Shown here: in pieces, positions 1 to 7,944 of the stretch
Numbering within the stretch: position 1 is the stretch's first letter
Layout: each line of letters opens with the position of its first letter
Assembly: GCA_022703505.1 (NCBI GenBank)
Contig: JAKLDN010000003.1
Location: 434,001 to 498,000 of the forward strand
Direction of reading: 5' to 3'
From: Spirochaetota bacterium
Lineage (GTDB): Bacteria > Spirochaetota > Spirochaetia > Treponematales > UBA12059
DNA: 64,000 nucleotides
Notes under the pieces: generated by a model
What the model saw: only the letters and a program-made list of their open reading frames with translations
The model's database searches: none
What the model was told of the DNA's origin: nothing
Position numbers and translations under genes: made by a program

Positions 1-14
1 AAAGGAGTCCAAAC

Positions 15-587
15 ATGAAGGTCATCCTGAACAACGATGTGCCCAACCTGGGCGAATTGGGAGACGTCAAGGAAGTCGCCCTGGGATATGCCCGCAACTT
101 CCTGCTTCCCCGGGGTCTGGCCCTTCCGTACAACCAGAAGGTCGTGGCCCTGTTCGAGAAGCGCAAGACCGAGATCGAGTCCTTGAAGGCCAAGAAACGC
201 CTGGAGAGCTCGGACCTCAAGACTCGCCTGGAAGCCGAGGAGATATCCCTGGTCCTTCCCGCGGGCGCCAACGGCAAGCTCTACGGCGCCGTCACCAACG
301 CCACCGTGGCCGACGAGCTCCTCAAGAAGGGCTTCTCCGTGGACCGCAAGCGCATCGAGATTCCCGGCCGGGTCATCAAGAGCGTGGGGAACTACAAGGT
401 CGCCATCCGCCTCTACGAGAAGGACGAGGCGACGATCAAGCTGGTCATCCGCGGCCAGTCCGACAAGGAAGCCCGTGCGGAAGCCGCGGCGGCCGCCACC
501 ACCGCCCCTAAGGTGGAGCGGTTCAAGTCCGCCCACGTGGACGAGGACGAGGAGATCGACGAAAGGCTCCCCGAAGACCGGGACTAA
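15..587 (+). CDS. rplI: 50S ribosomal protein bL9
   Basis: Large-subunit protein that binds 23S rRNA domain V and helps hold the reading frame. The N-terminal 50 residues show the L9 signature (VILNNDVPNLGELGDVKEV, then GYARNFLLPRGLA), followed by the long connecting helix and the C-terminal rRNA-binding domain. At 190 aa it is about 40 residues longer than usual, because of an Ala-rich then acidic tail (residues about 155-190). AAAGGAG at 1-7 lies 7 bases before the ATG. The next gene, dnaB, begins 6 bases after the stop, an order often seen when rplI closes the rpsF-ssb-rpsR cluster; those genes would lie outside the window. Confidence 0.97.
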   Translation: MKVILNNDVPNLGELGDVKEVALGYARNFLLPRGLALPYNQKVVALFEKRKTEIESLKAKKRLESSDLKTRLEAEEISLVLPAGANGKLYGAVTNATVADELLKKGFSVDRKRIEIPGRVIKSVGNYKVAIRLYEKDEATIKLVIRGQSDKEARAEAAAAATTAPKVERFKSAHVDEDEEIDERLPEDRD

Positions 588-593
588 GAGCCC

Positions 594-1931
594 ATGGCGC
601 CGACGCAGCTCAGGGACAAGGTTCCCCCGCACAACGCGGAAGCGGAACAGGCCGTGCTCGGCGCCATCCTCCTCGACCCCGACTCCGTGACCTTGGTCCT
701 CCGGTTCCTGAGACCGGAGGACTTCTACGTCAATGCCAATCGGAACGTCTTTTCCGCCATCATTTCCCTCTATGAGAAAGGCCAGAAGCCCGACCTCATA
801 ACCCTCACGGACGAACTCAGGCTTCTTGCCCTGCTGGACGCCTCGGGAGGGCCGGGCTACGTTGCCGACCTGACCAGCTTCGTCCCCTCCAGCGCCAACG
901 TGGAATACTACGCCCGAATCGTGCAGGAGAACTCCGTCCGCAGGGCCCTCCTAAAGCTCTCCCAGCAGATGACCGCCAAGGTCTTCGACGATTCCGTGGA
1001 GAGTGCCCTGATGTTGGACGAGGCGCAGGCGTCGATCTTCGACATCAGCAACAAGCGCCAGGCGGTTTCCTACAAGAGCGTCAAGGAGCTTCTTCCCGAC
1101 ACCATCAAGATGATCGAGAAGCTCTACCGGACCAAGACCCCCTATACGGGCATCCCGAGCGGCTTCGCGGAGCTGGATTCCATGACCAGCGGCTTCCAGG
1201 ACTCGGAACTGGTCATCATCGGCGCCCGGCCCTCCCAGGGCAAGACCGCACTGGCCCTCACGATCGCCGCGCACACGGCCATCCACGAGAAGATCCCCAC
1301 GGCCTTCTTCTCCCTGGAGATGGCGGATACGGCCCTCATGCAGCGCATGGTGGCAAGCGAGGCCCGGATAGGGTCCGAGAAGATTCGCACGGGCCTCATG
1401 AAGCACAGCGACTTCCAGAGCCTGATCGACGCCGCGGGGCGCATCTACGACGCCCCCCTGTACATCATCGACATGCCCAACATGAAGCTCCTGGACCTCC
1501 GGACCCTCGCCCGGCGCCTCCGGGCGGAGCGCGACGTCCGTATCATCTTCGTGGACTACCTGACCCTGGTGACCCACGAGAACACCGAACTACCCCGGTG
1601 GGAGCAGATAGCCAGCATCTCACGGTCCCTCAAGGCCCTTGCCCGTGAACTCCGGATACCCGTCGTCGCACTCTCCCAGCTGAAGAGGGAGGCGGAGGGC
1701 AAGCAGCCCACCCTGGCGGATCTCCGGGAGTCCGGATCCATCGAGCAGGACGCGGACCTGATCCTCTTCCTTCACCGGGACCGTGAGCTGGGGAGGACCC
1801 AGGAGGAGCGTTCCAACCCGATCGAGACGGAGCTCATCGTGGCCAAGCAGCGGAACGGCCCGACGGGCACCTCCAGGATCCTCTTCCTTCCCGCCTTCAC
1901 CCGCTTCGAATCGATTGCAAAGCACTCATAG
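594..1931 (+). CDS. dnaB: Replicative DNA helicase DnaB
   Basis: Hexameric 5'-3' helicase that unwinds the fork and recruits primase. The 445 aa match the usual size. The N-terminal DnaB domain opens with PPHNAEAEQAVLGAILLD, and the RecA-like domain carries Walker A GARPSQGKT (about residues 210-218), Walker B RIIFVDYLTLV (about 316-326) and the C-terminal ESGSIEQDADLI motif (about 378-390). There is no intein. The ATG follows rplI by 6 bases with only a weak ribosome site, so it is probably translated by coupling. Its partner primase, dnaG, is also in this window at 19.9 kb. Confidence 0.97.
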   Translation: MAPTQLRDKVPPHNAEAEQAVLGAILLDPDSVTLVLRFLRPEDFYVNANRNVFSAIISLYEKGQKPDLITLTDELRLLALLDASGGPGYVADLTSFVPSSANVEYYARIVQENSVRRALLKLSQQMTAKVFDDSVESALMLDEAQASIFDISNKRQAVSYKSVKELLPDTIKMIEKLYRTKTPYTGIPSGFAELDSMTSGFQDSELVIIGARPSQGKTALALTIAAHTAIHEKIPTAFFSLEMADTALMQRMVASEARIGSEKIRTGLMKHSDFQSLIDAAGRIYDAPLYIIDMPNMKLLDLRTLARRLRAERDVRIIFVDYLTLVTHENTELPRWEQIASISRSLKALARELRIPVVALSQLKREAEGKQPTLADLRESGSIEQDADLILFLHRDRELGRTQEERSNPIETELIVAKQRNGPTGTSRILFLPAFTRFESIAKHS

Positions 1932-1992
1932 GGGCTATACACTACTACTGATTCCGACAGAGGCGGGCCGTCGAGCGGCCGGGGAGGGCGTC

Positions 1993-2289
1993 ATGGAACT
2001 TCGCCAGATGTACGACTTCAGCATCCTCGTGAACGAGGCGGAGCGCATGGTTCTGGACGAACTTGACCGCCAGCTGGACGACGCGGAGAGCCAGGGCATC
2101 TGCACCTGCGAGGACTGCGTGCTGGACATGGCCGCCCTGGCCCTGAACTCGATCAAGCCGCTCTATCGGGTATCCCTGCTGGGCACCCTGTACGCCCAGG
2201 CTGCGGACGGCACGGAATACGCGGATCATGTGCGGAAGGCCGTCGAGACCGCGGTGGACAAGGTCCGGAAGAACCCGTCCCACGACTGA
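1993..2289 (+). CDS. ComFB-like small cysteine protein
   Basis: A 98-aa protein resembling the late-competence ComFB family: an N-terminal helix with conserved acidic residues, a CTCEDC cysteine cluster (about residues 37-42) likely to bind metal, then an ALNSIKPLY stretch typical of the family. ComFB-domain proteins have no settled biochemical role; in cyanobacteria some bind cyclic di-nucleotides. The start was chosen because GGGGAGGG at 1981-1988 sits just upstream of ATG 1993; the longer open frame begins inside dnaB without a ribosome site. It lies 61 bases after dnaB and is followed at once by the 63-bp hairpin repeats, so it probably ends this transcript. Confidence 0.75.
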   Translation: MELRQMYDFSILVNEAERMVLDELDRQLDDAESQGICTCEDCVLDMAALALNSIKPLYRVSLLGTLYAQAADGTEYADHVRKAVETAVDKVRKNPSHD

Positions 2290-2291
2290 GC

Positions 2292-2346
2292 GTGAAGAGG
2301 CCGGCTTCGCCGGCCTCTTCACGGCGCCGAAGCCGTAGCTTCGGCG
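2292..2346. terminator. Paired hairpins between convergent genes
   Basis: Two perfect inverted repeats follow the stop of the ComFB-like gene: a 14-bp stem (2292-2305 with 2309-2322, loop TTC) and a 9-bp stem (2325-2333 with 2338-2346, loop CGTA). There is no U-run, so this is not a standard intrinsic terminator. Its place between the converging ends of a plus-strand and a minus-strand gene fits a bidirectional stop or mRNA 3'-end stabiliser. It forms the first unit of the tandem repeat described next. Confidence 0.5.
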
Positions 2347-2536
2347 ATTCAACCGGAGAAAACCCGGCTTCGCCGGCCTCTTCACGGCGCCGAAGCCGTA
2401 GCTTCGGCGATTCAACCGGAGAAAACCCGGCTTCGCCGGCCTCTTCACGGCGCCGAAGCCGTAGCTTCGGCGATTCAACCGGAGAAAACCCGGCTTGCGC
2501 CGGCCCTCAACGGCGCCGAAGCCTGAGGCTTCGGCG
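2303..2536. repeat. 63-bp tandem repeat of hairpins, 3 copies plus one diverged
   Basis: Units begin GGCTTCGCCGG at 2303, 2366, 2429 and 2492, an exact 63-base period. Copies 1-3 look identical. Copy 4 (2492-2536) has changed yet keeps both stems: the second hairpin becomes a 10-bp stem (2514-2523 with 2527-2536, loop TGA), and the first keeps a CCGGC/GCCGG stem with a 4-base loop. Because 63 is divisible by three, both strands stay open across the array, giving apparent 21-residue protein repeats. I consider these artefacts, since the dyads are what is conserved. Confidence 0.9.
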
Positions 2537-2582
2537 ATCACCACGGGGATTGATTACCGCTGTCGTCCTTCGGGAATGGATT

Positions 2583-3203
2583 CTACTTTAGCTCCTCGTC
2601 CGGGTCCGCCTCCAGGATGCGCACCGAGCGGTAGCTCGCCGCGAAGATCCGGGAGAAGGGCTCCTCCGAGGACTTCCGGGCCAGCTCCGACAGGGTCTTT
2701 TCGTATACGGCTGCGGGAATCCGGACCACCCCCGCCTCGTCGGCCTTGAGCCCCCATACGTCGAACACGAACGAGTCGACCTCCCGGCCCGCGTACTCGA
2801 TGACGATCTCCGCCTCCGGAGCGTCCTGCTGGGCACGGGCCAAGAGCATGTATTTCAACACCTCCAGCGCCCGGGGCGAAACCCCGTCCCGGACGGCCCG
2901 GATCCTCTCCACGAGTTCCCGGTAACCGATCACCGCCTCGGATCCCGAGGGAAGGGGAACGGCACCCCGGTAGAAGGCGAACCGGTCCACTTCCGGCACC
3001 ACCTGGATATCCATTCCCCGGGATCCCGAGGTGACTCGGACCGGAAGGTCCGGCTTCACCACCGTGCCGCACTCGGGGCAACGGGCGGAGAGGAAGGTTC
3101 CTTCCAGGATCTCCTCGAGCGCCCGGGGACGGGAGTCCAGATCCACGGACTCCGGAAGGTCCGCCTCGAAGACGGCTTCGCAGGGACAGGTCACGGTTCG
3201 CAT
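2583..3203 (-). CDS. CpXC-domain protein
   Basis: A 206-aa protein with the CpXC arrangement: CPCEAVFEADLPE near the N terminus (CxC at residues 7-9) and CPECGTVV near residue 42, together a probable zinc ribbon. A conserved mixed alpha/beta region and an acidic tail follow. The function of the family is unknown; members are thought to be regulatory or nucleic-acid related. ATG 3203 is preceded by AGGAGG. It lies about 40 bases after rseP on the same strand and is the last gene of the rpsB-rseP transcript, converging on the hairpin array. No signal peptide is visible, so it is probably cytoplasmic. Confidence 0.75.
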   Translation of the reverse strand: MRTVTCPCEAVFEADLPESVDLDSRPRALEEILEGTFLSARCPECGTVVKPDLPVRVTSGSRGMDIQVVPEVDRFAFYRGAVPLPSGSEAVIGYRELVERIRAVRDGVSPRALEVLKYMLLARAQQDAPEAEIVIEYAGREVDSFVFDVWGLKADEAGVVRIPAAVYEKTLSELARKSSEEPFSRIFAASYRSVRILEADPDEELK

Positions 3204-3243
3204 CCAAACCTCCTGGTTGCCCCGTTTCTGACGGGCGCGGGGC

Positions 3244-4611
3244 CTAGCGGCCCGAAAAGAACGTTAGATCCGCGACGGTGGTCAACAGGAATAGGGCCAG
3301 CACGACCGCCATGCCCACGGCCTGGTACCGGTATACGGTCTTGAGCTTCAAGGGTTTGCGTCGGATCCCCTCCACCACGAACAGTAGGATCTGCCCGCCG
3401 TCCAGAAGCGGGATGGGCATGAGGTTCATGACGAACAGCCCGACGGAGAGGAGGGAGAGGAAATTGAAGAGCTGGGACAATCCGTCCGCCCATCCATCCC
3501 TGAGGCTACGGCTGGCCACGGTGCCGACCATGTAGGTTATGCGCGCAGGGCCGGAAACCGCATTGGTGACCTTGACGTTTCCTCGGAAAAGCCCCGCCAG
3601 TCCCTGGAGGGTCCCGAGGACGGTGTCCCTCGTATCCTTCCAGCCCTTGACGATCGCGTCCAAAGGCCCGTCGGCCTGGATCCTGAACGCGACGGCCCGG
3701 AAGCTCAAGCCCAGGTCGGGATGTCCGTCCTTGTCCCAGGTCGGAACCACCTCGACGACTTGACGAGTCCCAGCCCGGTCGATTTCCATACGGAAGACCC
3801 TGGAGCGGTCGAGCAGGGCCTTTTGGAAAGCTACGTCGTGCTCGACCTTCTGGCCGTTGACCGAAAGAATCCTGTCCCCGGGCTCCAGCCCCGCCACGTA
3901 CGCGGAACCGGTGGGCTCCACCCGCTCCACGACGGGATCGATCCACGCATACAGACCGACCCTCCCCGCCCCGGTCTCCCGGTCCAGCACGGGCACCACG
4001 ACCAGTTCGATACGGTTGGTGTCCCGTTCGACCGTCAGCCGGAGGGGCTTGTCCGCGGATCGGAAGATGATCTCCTGGATTTGGGAATACATCCGGGTTT
4101 CGACGCCGTCGATGGCCACGATCCGGTCCCCGGTCCGTATTCCCGCTCTCTCCGCAGGCAACCCGGTCACGGGTGCCCCGACCAGGGGATACTCCGACGC
4201 GAGGATGACCTTGTTTCCCGAGGTCCGGAGGGTATACCCGGCCGCGGCTATGGCCACGGCCACGATCAGGGCGAACACGAGGTTCGCGACGGGCCCCGCG
4301 AGGGCGATAACGATACGCCGCCCGGGAGAGGCCCCGTAGTAACTGCCGGGTTCCCGGGGCATGTCCTCGTCCCCGCGCTCAAGGGCGGCTTTGAAGGCTT
4401 CCTCGCCCTTCATCCGGCAATAGCCCCCTATGGGGAACACCGAAACACGATACTCCGTGCCCCCCCGTGTGATTCCGGCCAGCTTGGGCCCCCAGCCCAG
4501 ACTGAAGGCCTCCACGTGGACGCCCATCCACCGGGCTGCCAGGAAATGTCCCAGTTCATGCACGAATACCACGATGCCCAGGCCCAGGAGGCCCAGAACG
4601 ATGACGACCAT
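3244..4611 (-). CDS. rseP: RseP-family site-2 intramembrane zinc metalloprotease
   Basis: Membrane protease that cleaves single-pass substrates such as anti-sigma factors and signal-peptide remnants. HELGH at residues 18-22 lies in the first membrane helix, and the second zinc-site motif, NLMPIPLLDGG, at about 396-406. Two PDZ-like domains lie between them. The 455 aa and roughly four membrane segments are normal for RseP/MmpA. It starts 4 bases after the dxr stop, and the neighbours (dxr, cdsA, uppS) are the classic context for this gene in many bacteria. Its natural substrate is not identifiable here. Confidence 0.93.
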   Translation of the reverse strand: MVVIVLGLLGLGIVVFVHELGHFLAARWMGVHVEAFSLGWGPKLAGITRGGTEYRVSVFPIGGYCRMKGEEAFKAALERGDEDMPREPGSYYGASPGRRIVIALAGPVANLVFALIVAVAIAAAGYTLRTSGNKVILASEYPLVGAPVTGLPAERAGIRTGDRIVAIDGVETRMYSQIQEIIFRSADKPLRLTVERDTNRIELVVVPVLDRETGAGRVGLYAWIDPVVERVEPTGSAYVAGLEPGDRILSVNGQKVEHDVAFQKALLDRSRVFRMEIDRAGTRQVVEVVPTWDKDGHPDLGLSFRAVAFRIQADGPLDAIVKGWKDTRDTVLGTLQGLAGLFRGNVKVTNAVSGPARITYMVGTVASRSLRDGWADGLSQLFNFLSLLSVGLFVMNLMPIPLLDGGQILLFVVEGIRRKPLKLKTVYRYQAVGMAVVLALFLLTTVADLTFFSGR

Positions 4612-4615
4612 GCTC

Positions 4616-5746
4616 TCAGAATCCTTTCGCGGCTTCTAGCGCCGCCGCGCGGGCCTCGACGTCCACGGACAGGACCTCCTCCAGGCTGTCGACCCGGGAT
4701 GGCCAAGCCAGGTCCAGGACAGCCGATGTAAGGCCCGCCAGATCCGTAAACCGTATTTTTCGACGGATGAAGAGGTCCACCGCGGTCTCGTTGGCCGCGT
4801 TGTAGGCTATCGTGTATCCCTCTCCCGCATCCACGGCCCGATACGCCAGGCCCAGCAGGGGGAACCGGGCGGGATCGGGTTCCCGGAAGGACAGGTTCAG
4901 GCCCGCCAGGTCGAGGCGGCCGAAGGCGCAGGTCTCCGTACGCGGCCAGGACAAGGCGGACTGGATGGCCAGCCGCATGTCGGTTTCCGAAACCTGGGCA
5001 TAGAGGGCCCCGTCCCGCATGCGGATCAGGGCATGCACGCGACTCTGGGGGTGGATCAGGACCTTCACTCGGCGAGACTCCAGACCGAAGAACCGGATGG
5101 CTTCGATGACTTCGAGCCCCTTGTTGGCCATACTGGCCGAGTCGATCGTGATCTTGCGTCCCATGTTCCAGTTCGGATGGGTCGATGCCTCCTCCGGGGT
5201 CGCGTGGGGAAGCTCCGCGATGGGCCTGTCCCGGAAGGCTCCCCCGGAAGCGGTCAGGATGACCTCCTCCAGGTCCCCGGCCCCGAAGCGCTCGACCATC
5301 TGGAAGACCGCGGAGTGCTCGGAATCCACGGGGATCACCCGCACGCCCCGGGCCGCCGCCTTGGCGAGCACGAGGCGGCCCGCCAGGACCATGGTCTCCT
5401 TGTTGGCCAGGGCCAGGTCCGTGCCCGCCTCGATGGCCTGCAGGGACGGTTCCAGACCCGCGGCGCCGGAAATTCCGTTGAGGGTCATATCCGCCTGCGC
5501 TTCCTCGAGCATCCGGGCGACGGCTCCGGGTCCCCCGTAGCCGATCTCCGGGGAAGCGCTGTCGGCCCCCGTCAGGCAAAGGGCGGCGCCGGGAACCCGT
5601 CGGCCGGCGGCCAGGAGTTCCTCTGTCCTCGAATGGGCGGACAGGCCGACCACCCGGAAGAGGTCCGGTCGGGATACGGCCACGTCCAGGGCAGAGCGCC
5701 CGATGGAACCCGTGGCGCCTAGAATGATGATGCGTTTCGGCTGCAC
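4616..5746 (-). CDS. dxr: 1-deoxy-D-xylulose 5-phosphate reductoisomerase
   Basis: Converts DXP to MEP using NADPH, the committed step of the non-mevalonate isoprenoid pathway. The N-terminal Rossmann motif GATGSIGRSALDV binds NADPH. The metal-binding DSEH (in IPVDSEHSAVF) and the ASGGAFRD and MGRKITIDSASMANKGLE blocks are intact. The protein is 376 aa, close to the usual 380-400. Translation starts at GTG 5746, 9 bases after cdsA. The product feeds undecaprenyl phosphate synthesis through uppS in the same operon. Confidence 0.96.
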   Translation of the reverse strand: MQPKRIIILGATGSIGRSALDVAVSRPDLFRVVGLSAHSRTEELLAAGRRVPGAALCLTGADSASPEIGYGGPGAVARMLEEAQADMTLNGISGAAGLEPSLQAIEAGTDLALANKETMVLAGRLVLAKAAARGVRVIPVDSEHSAVFQMVERFGAGDLEEVILTASGGAFRDRPIAELPHATPEEASTHPNWNMGRKITIDSASMANKGLEVIEAIRFFGLESRRVKVLIHPQSRVHALIRMRDGALYAQVSETDMRLAIQSALSWPRTETCAFGRLDLAGLNLSFREPDPARFPLLGLAYRAVDAGEGYTIAYNAANETAVDLFIRRKIRFTDLAGLTSAVLDLAWPSRVDSLEEVLSVDVEARAAALEAAKGF

Positions 5747-5755
5747 GGTGCGCCC

Positions 5756-6622
5756 CTAAACCAGGTCCAGGATGATGATGGCGGCGTAAAATACGGGGGC
5801 CGCGAACAGAATGCTGTCGAAGGTATCCAGGAATCCGCCCCTGCCGGGAATCATGGTGCCGGAGTCCTTTATGCCGGCGCTGCGCTTCAGGGCGGATTCG
5901 AAGAGGTCCCCGACAATGACGGCGGCTCCGACCAGGACTCCCAGCACGAGGAGTTTCCAGGGGGAACCGGAGAGCGCGCGGGGGTACAGCACGGGTCCCA
6001 GGAAGGCGGCCGCCAGGGATCCGGCGAAGGCGCCCAGGAAGCCCTCCAGGCTCTTGTTCGGCGAAACCGTCACGATGCCGCGATGCCGTCCGGCCAGCAT
6101 TCCCACGGCCCAGGCGGCGCTGTCGTTTCCGAAGACCAGGAGCGCGAACCAGATGAGCGCCGCCGTGGAGGAGTCGCCCGGCAGGTCGGCGATCAGTACG
6201 ATGGGCGCCGCGAGAAGCCCCGGATAGAGCAGGGGGAAGGCCCGCGCGGCGGACCTGGAAAGGGACTCCGCAGTATCTTCAGCCTTCCTCGGGAACGCGA
6301 AGGGGGCGAAGGCGGCCAGAAAAACGGTCCCGTACCCCGCGACGAAGACGCCGAGGGCCGAGGCTGGCGCGCCGGGATATATTCGGAGGATCGTCCAGAG
6401 CAGGACGGTCGGGAGTACGGCCAGGCCGGCCAGGAGGGGAGCCTGAGCCCGGACGCCCTTGCGCCGGAATAATCCCGCTATTTCCGTCCCGCAGCCCGCG
6501 GTGAACACGAGCACCACCGCGATGATGGCCGCGTGCCCGTGTCGGGGCAGATACACCGCCGCGGCATAGAGGGACGGCAACGCAACGGCCACGAGCAGGA
6601 ACCGGGAAAGGAAGTTCTTCAT
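5756..6622 (-). CDS. cdsA: Phosphatidate cytidylyltransferase
   Basis: Integral membrane enzyme making CDP-diacylglycerol from phosphatidate and CTP for phospholipid synthesis. About eight hydrophobic segments are visible. The C-terminal signature ESALKRSAGIKDSG-x-x-PGRGGFLDTFDS matches CdsA, with Arg where many homologues have His (PGHGG). I start it at ATG 6622 (MKNFLSRFLL, 288 aa), which overlaps the uppS stop as ATGA; an upstream in-frame Met would put about 27 non-conserved residues over uppS. Confidence 0.94.
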   Translation of the reverse strand: MKNFLSRFLLVAVALPSLYAAAVYLPRHGHAAIIAVVLVFTAGCGTEIAGLFRRKGVRAQAPLLAGLAVLPTVLLWTILRIYPGAPASALGVFVAGYGTVFLAAFAPFAFPRKAEDTAESLSRSAARAFPLLYPGLLAAPIVLIADLPGDSSTAALIWFALLVFGNDSAAWAVGMLAGRHRGIVTVSPNKSLEGFLGAFAGSLAAAFLGPVLYPRALSGSPWKLLVLGVLVGAAVIVGDLFESALKRSAGIKDSGTMIPGRGGFLDTFDSILFAAPVFYAAIIILDLV

Positions 6623-7314
6623 GGCGTGCCGCCGTAGCGGCGCTCCCTGCAGGAATAGGAGTCCACGGCCTTTATCAAGTCCCCCTCGGACCAGTCCGGC
6701 CAAAGCTTCTCGGAATAGTACAGTTCCGCGTAGGCGGATTCCCAGAGGAGAAAATTGGAGAGCCGCATGTCCCCGCCCGTACGGATCACCAGGTCCGGAT
6801 CCGGCAGGTCCGGAGCGTCCAGGAAAGCCCGGAAGCCGTCCTCGGACACGTCCACGGCTCCGCCCCGCAGGAGCTTGCGTGCTGCCCGCACGATCTCGTC
6901 CCTGCCGCCGTAGTTGATAGCCAGATTGACCGTTATCCCGTCGTACCCGGAGGTGTCCGCCATCACGGAACGGATAGCCTCCCGGACATCCTCGGGAAGT
7001 CCCGCCGCGTCGCCGGAATGCACGATGCGGATGTGGTTGTCCCGGTAGAAGTCGAATTCCGATCGAAGGTGTCGGGTGATCAGCGACATCAGGAAGGAAA
7101 CTTCCTCGGCCGCGCGCTTCCAGTTTTCGGTGCTGAAGGTATAGAGGGATAGGTAACGTATGCCGAGGTCCTCGGCGGCCCGGATGATCCGCTTGGCGAC
7201 CCGGAGGCCTTCCCGATGACCCTCGGTGCGGGGCAGGCCCCGGGCCTTGGCCCAGCGCCCGTTTCCGTCCATGATGATGCCCGCGTGGGCGGGAACGGCC
7301 TTCCCGGCAACCAT
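6619..7314 (-). CDS. uppS: Undecaprenyl diphosphate synthase
   Basis: cis-Prenyltransferase that extends farnesyl diphosphate to the C55 lipid carrier for peptidoglycan. The diphosphate-binding MDGNGRWA is at residues 15-22 (catalytic Asp16), followed by GHREG, the SLYTFSTENWKR block, and RTGGDMRLSNFLLW-x3-YAELYY near the C terminus. The 231 aa are typical. It begins 1 base after the frr stop and overlaps cdsA by 4 bases. It supplies the carrier used by the MurC/RodA/PBP2 steps encoded elsewhere in this window. Confidence 0.96.
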   Translation of the reverse strand: MVAGKAVPAHAGIIMDGNGRWAKARGLPRTEGHREGLRVAKRIIRAAEDLGIRYLSLYTFSTENWKRAAEEVSFLMSLITRHLRSEFDFYRDNHIRIVHSGDAAGLPEDVREAIRSVMADTSGYDGITVNLAINYGGRDEIVRAARKLLRGGAVDVSEDGFRAFLDAPDLPDPDLVIRTGGDMRLSNFLLWESAYAELYYSEKLWPDWSEGDLIKAVDSYSCRERRYGGTP

Positions 7315-7315
7315 C

Positions 7316-7867
7316 TCAGACTTCCAGGATTTCCTTTTCCTTTTCCTCCAGGACCTTGTTCGCCTGGGCGATGTAGGCGTCGGTCAGCTTCTGGAGGTCC
7401 TCCTCCGCCTTCTTGAGGTCGTCCTCGGAGGATCCGTCGGGCTTGTGCTTCTTCAGGGTCTCGATGCCGTCCCGGCGTATGTTCCGGATGGAAACCCGGC
7501 AATTCTCCGCCATGTTCTTGGCGGTCTTGGCCAGGTCCTTGCGCCGTTCCTCCGTGAGGGGAGGGATCGCGATGCGGATGACCTTGCCGTCGTTGGAAGG
7601 ATTCAGGGAAAGCTCCGAGGTCCGGATGGCCTTTTCGATCTCCGCGATCTGGGACCGGTCCCAGGGCTGGATGACGATAAGCCGGGCTTCCGGCACCGAG
7701 ACGGTGGCGACCTGGGGGATGGGCGTCTTCTCGCCGTAGTAATCCACCCGGATCCTGTCCAGCAAGGCAGGGGAGGCGCGGCCGGTACGGAGTCCGTTGT
7801 ACTCGTCCTTGAGCGCCGCTATGGCCTTGCGCATCCTATCCTCGCAGGAAGCCTTAACCTCGTCCAT
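7316..7867 (-). CDS. frr: Ribosome recycling factor
   Basis: tRNA-mimicking protein that, with EF-G, splits the post-termination ribosome. The three-helix bundle plus beta domain is seen in LRTGRASPALLDRIRVDYYG, then IQPWD and NPSNDGKVIRI-x-IPPLTEERR. With the start at ATG 7867 (MDEVKASCEDR) the length is 183 aa, normal for RRF, and CAGGGAGGA lies just upstream; the longer frame starts inside a hairpin and has no family support. It is separated from tsf by a 14-bp stem hairpin. Confidence 0.96.
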   Translation of the reverse strand: MDEVKASCEDRMRKAIAALKDEYNGLRTGRASPALLDRIRVDYYGEKTPIPQVATVSVPEARLIVIQPWDRSQIAEIEKAIRTSELSLNPSNDGKVIRIAIPPLTEERRKDLAKTAKNMAENCRVSIRNIRRDGIETLKKHKPDGSSEDDLKKAEEDLQKLTDAYIAQANKVLEEKEKEILEV

Positions 7868-7898
7868 GTTTCCTCCCTGACGTGCCGATCCATACGGA

Positions 7899-7933
7899 GG
7901 GTGTCCAATAAGCAACCGACTTATTGGACACCC
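7899..7933 (-). promoter_or_regulatory. 14-bp stem hairpin between tsf and frr
   Basis: A perfect inverted repeat with arms 7899-7912 and 7920-7933 around a 7-base loop. In the transcript it falls 12 bases after the tsf stop and 31 bases before the frr start. No U-run follows on the minus strand, so it is not a simple intrinsic terminator. It could set a tsf/frr expression ratio by partial termination or act as an RNA-processing or stability site. It is AT-richer than its surroundings. Confidence 0.5.
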
Positions 7934-7944
7934 CGGATTCTATC

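Noticed and set aside
2303-2536. Possible CRISPR array
   Set aside because: Units are directly contiguous with identical 63-base periods and no variable spacers. The Cas2-like gene is 53 kb away without other cas genes.
2292-2591. Repeat protein with 21-residue units encoded by the 63-bp array
   Set aside because: The frame exists only because 63 is divisible by three, and both strands are equally open. The conserved feature is the DNA/RNA dyad, not codons.
7899-7933. Attachment site or insertion-sequence end
   Set aside because: The dyad stands alone; there is no transposase, target duplication or second copy in the window.
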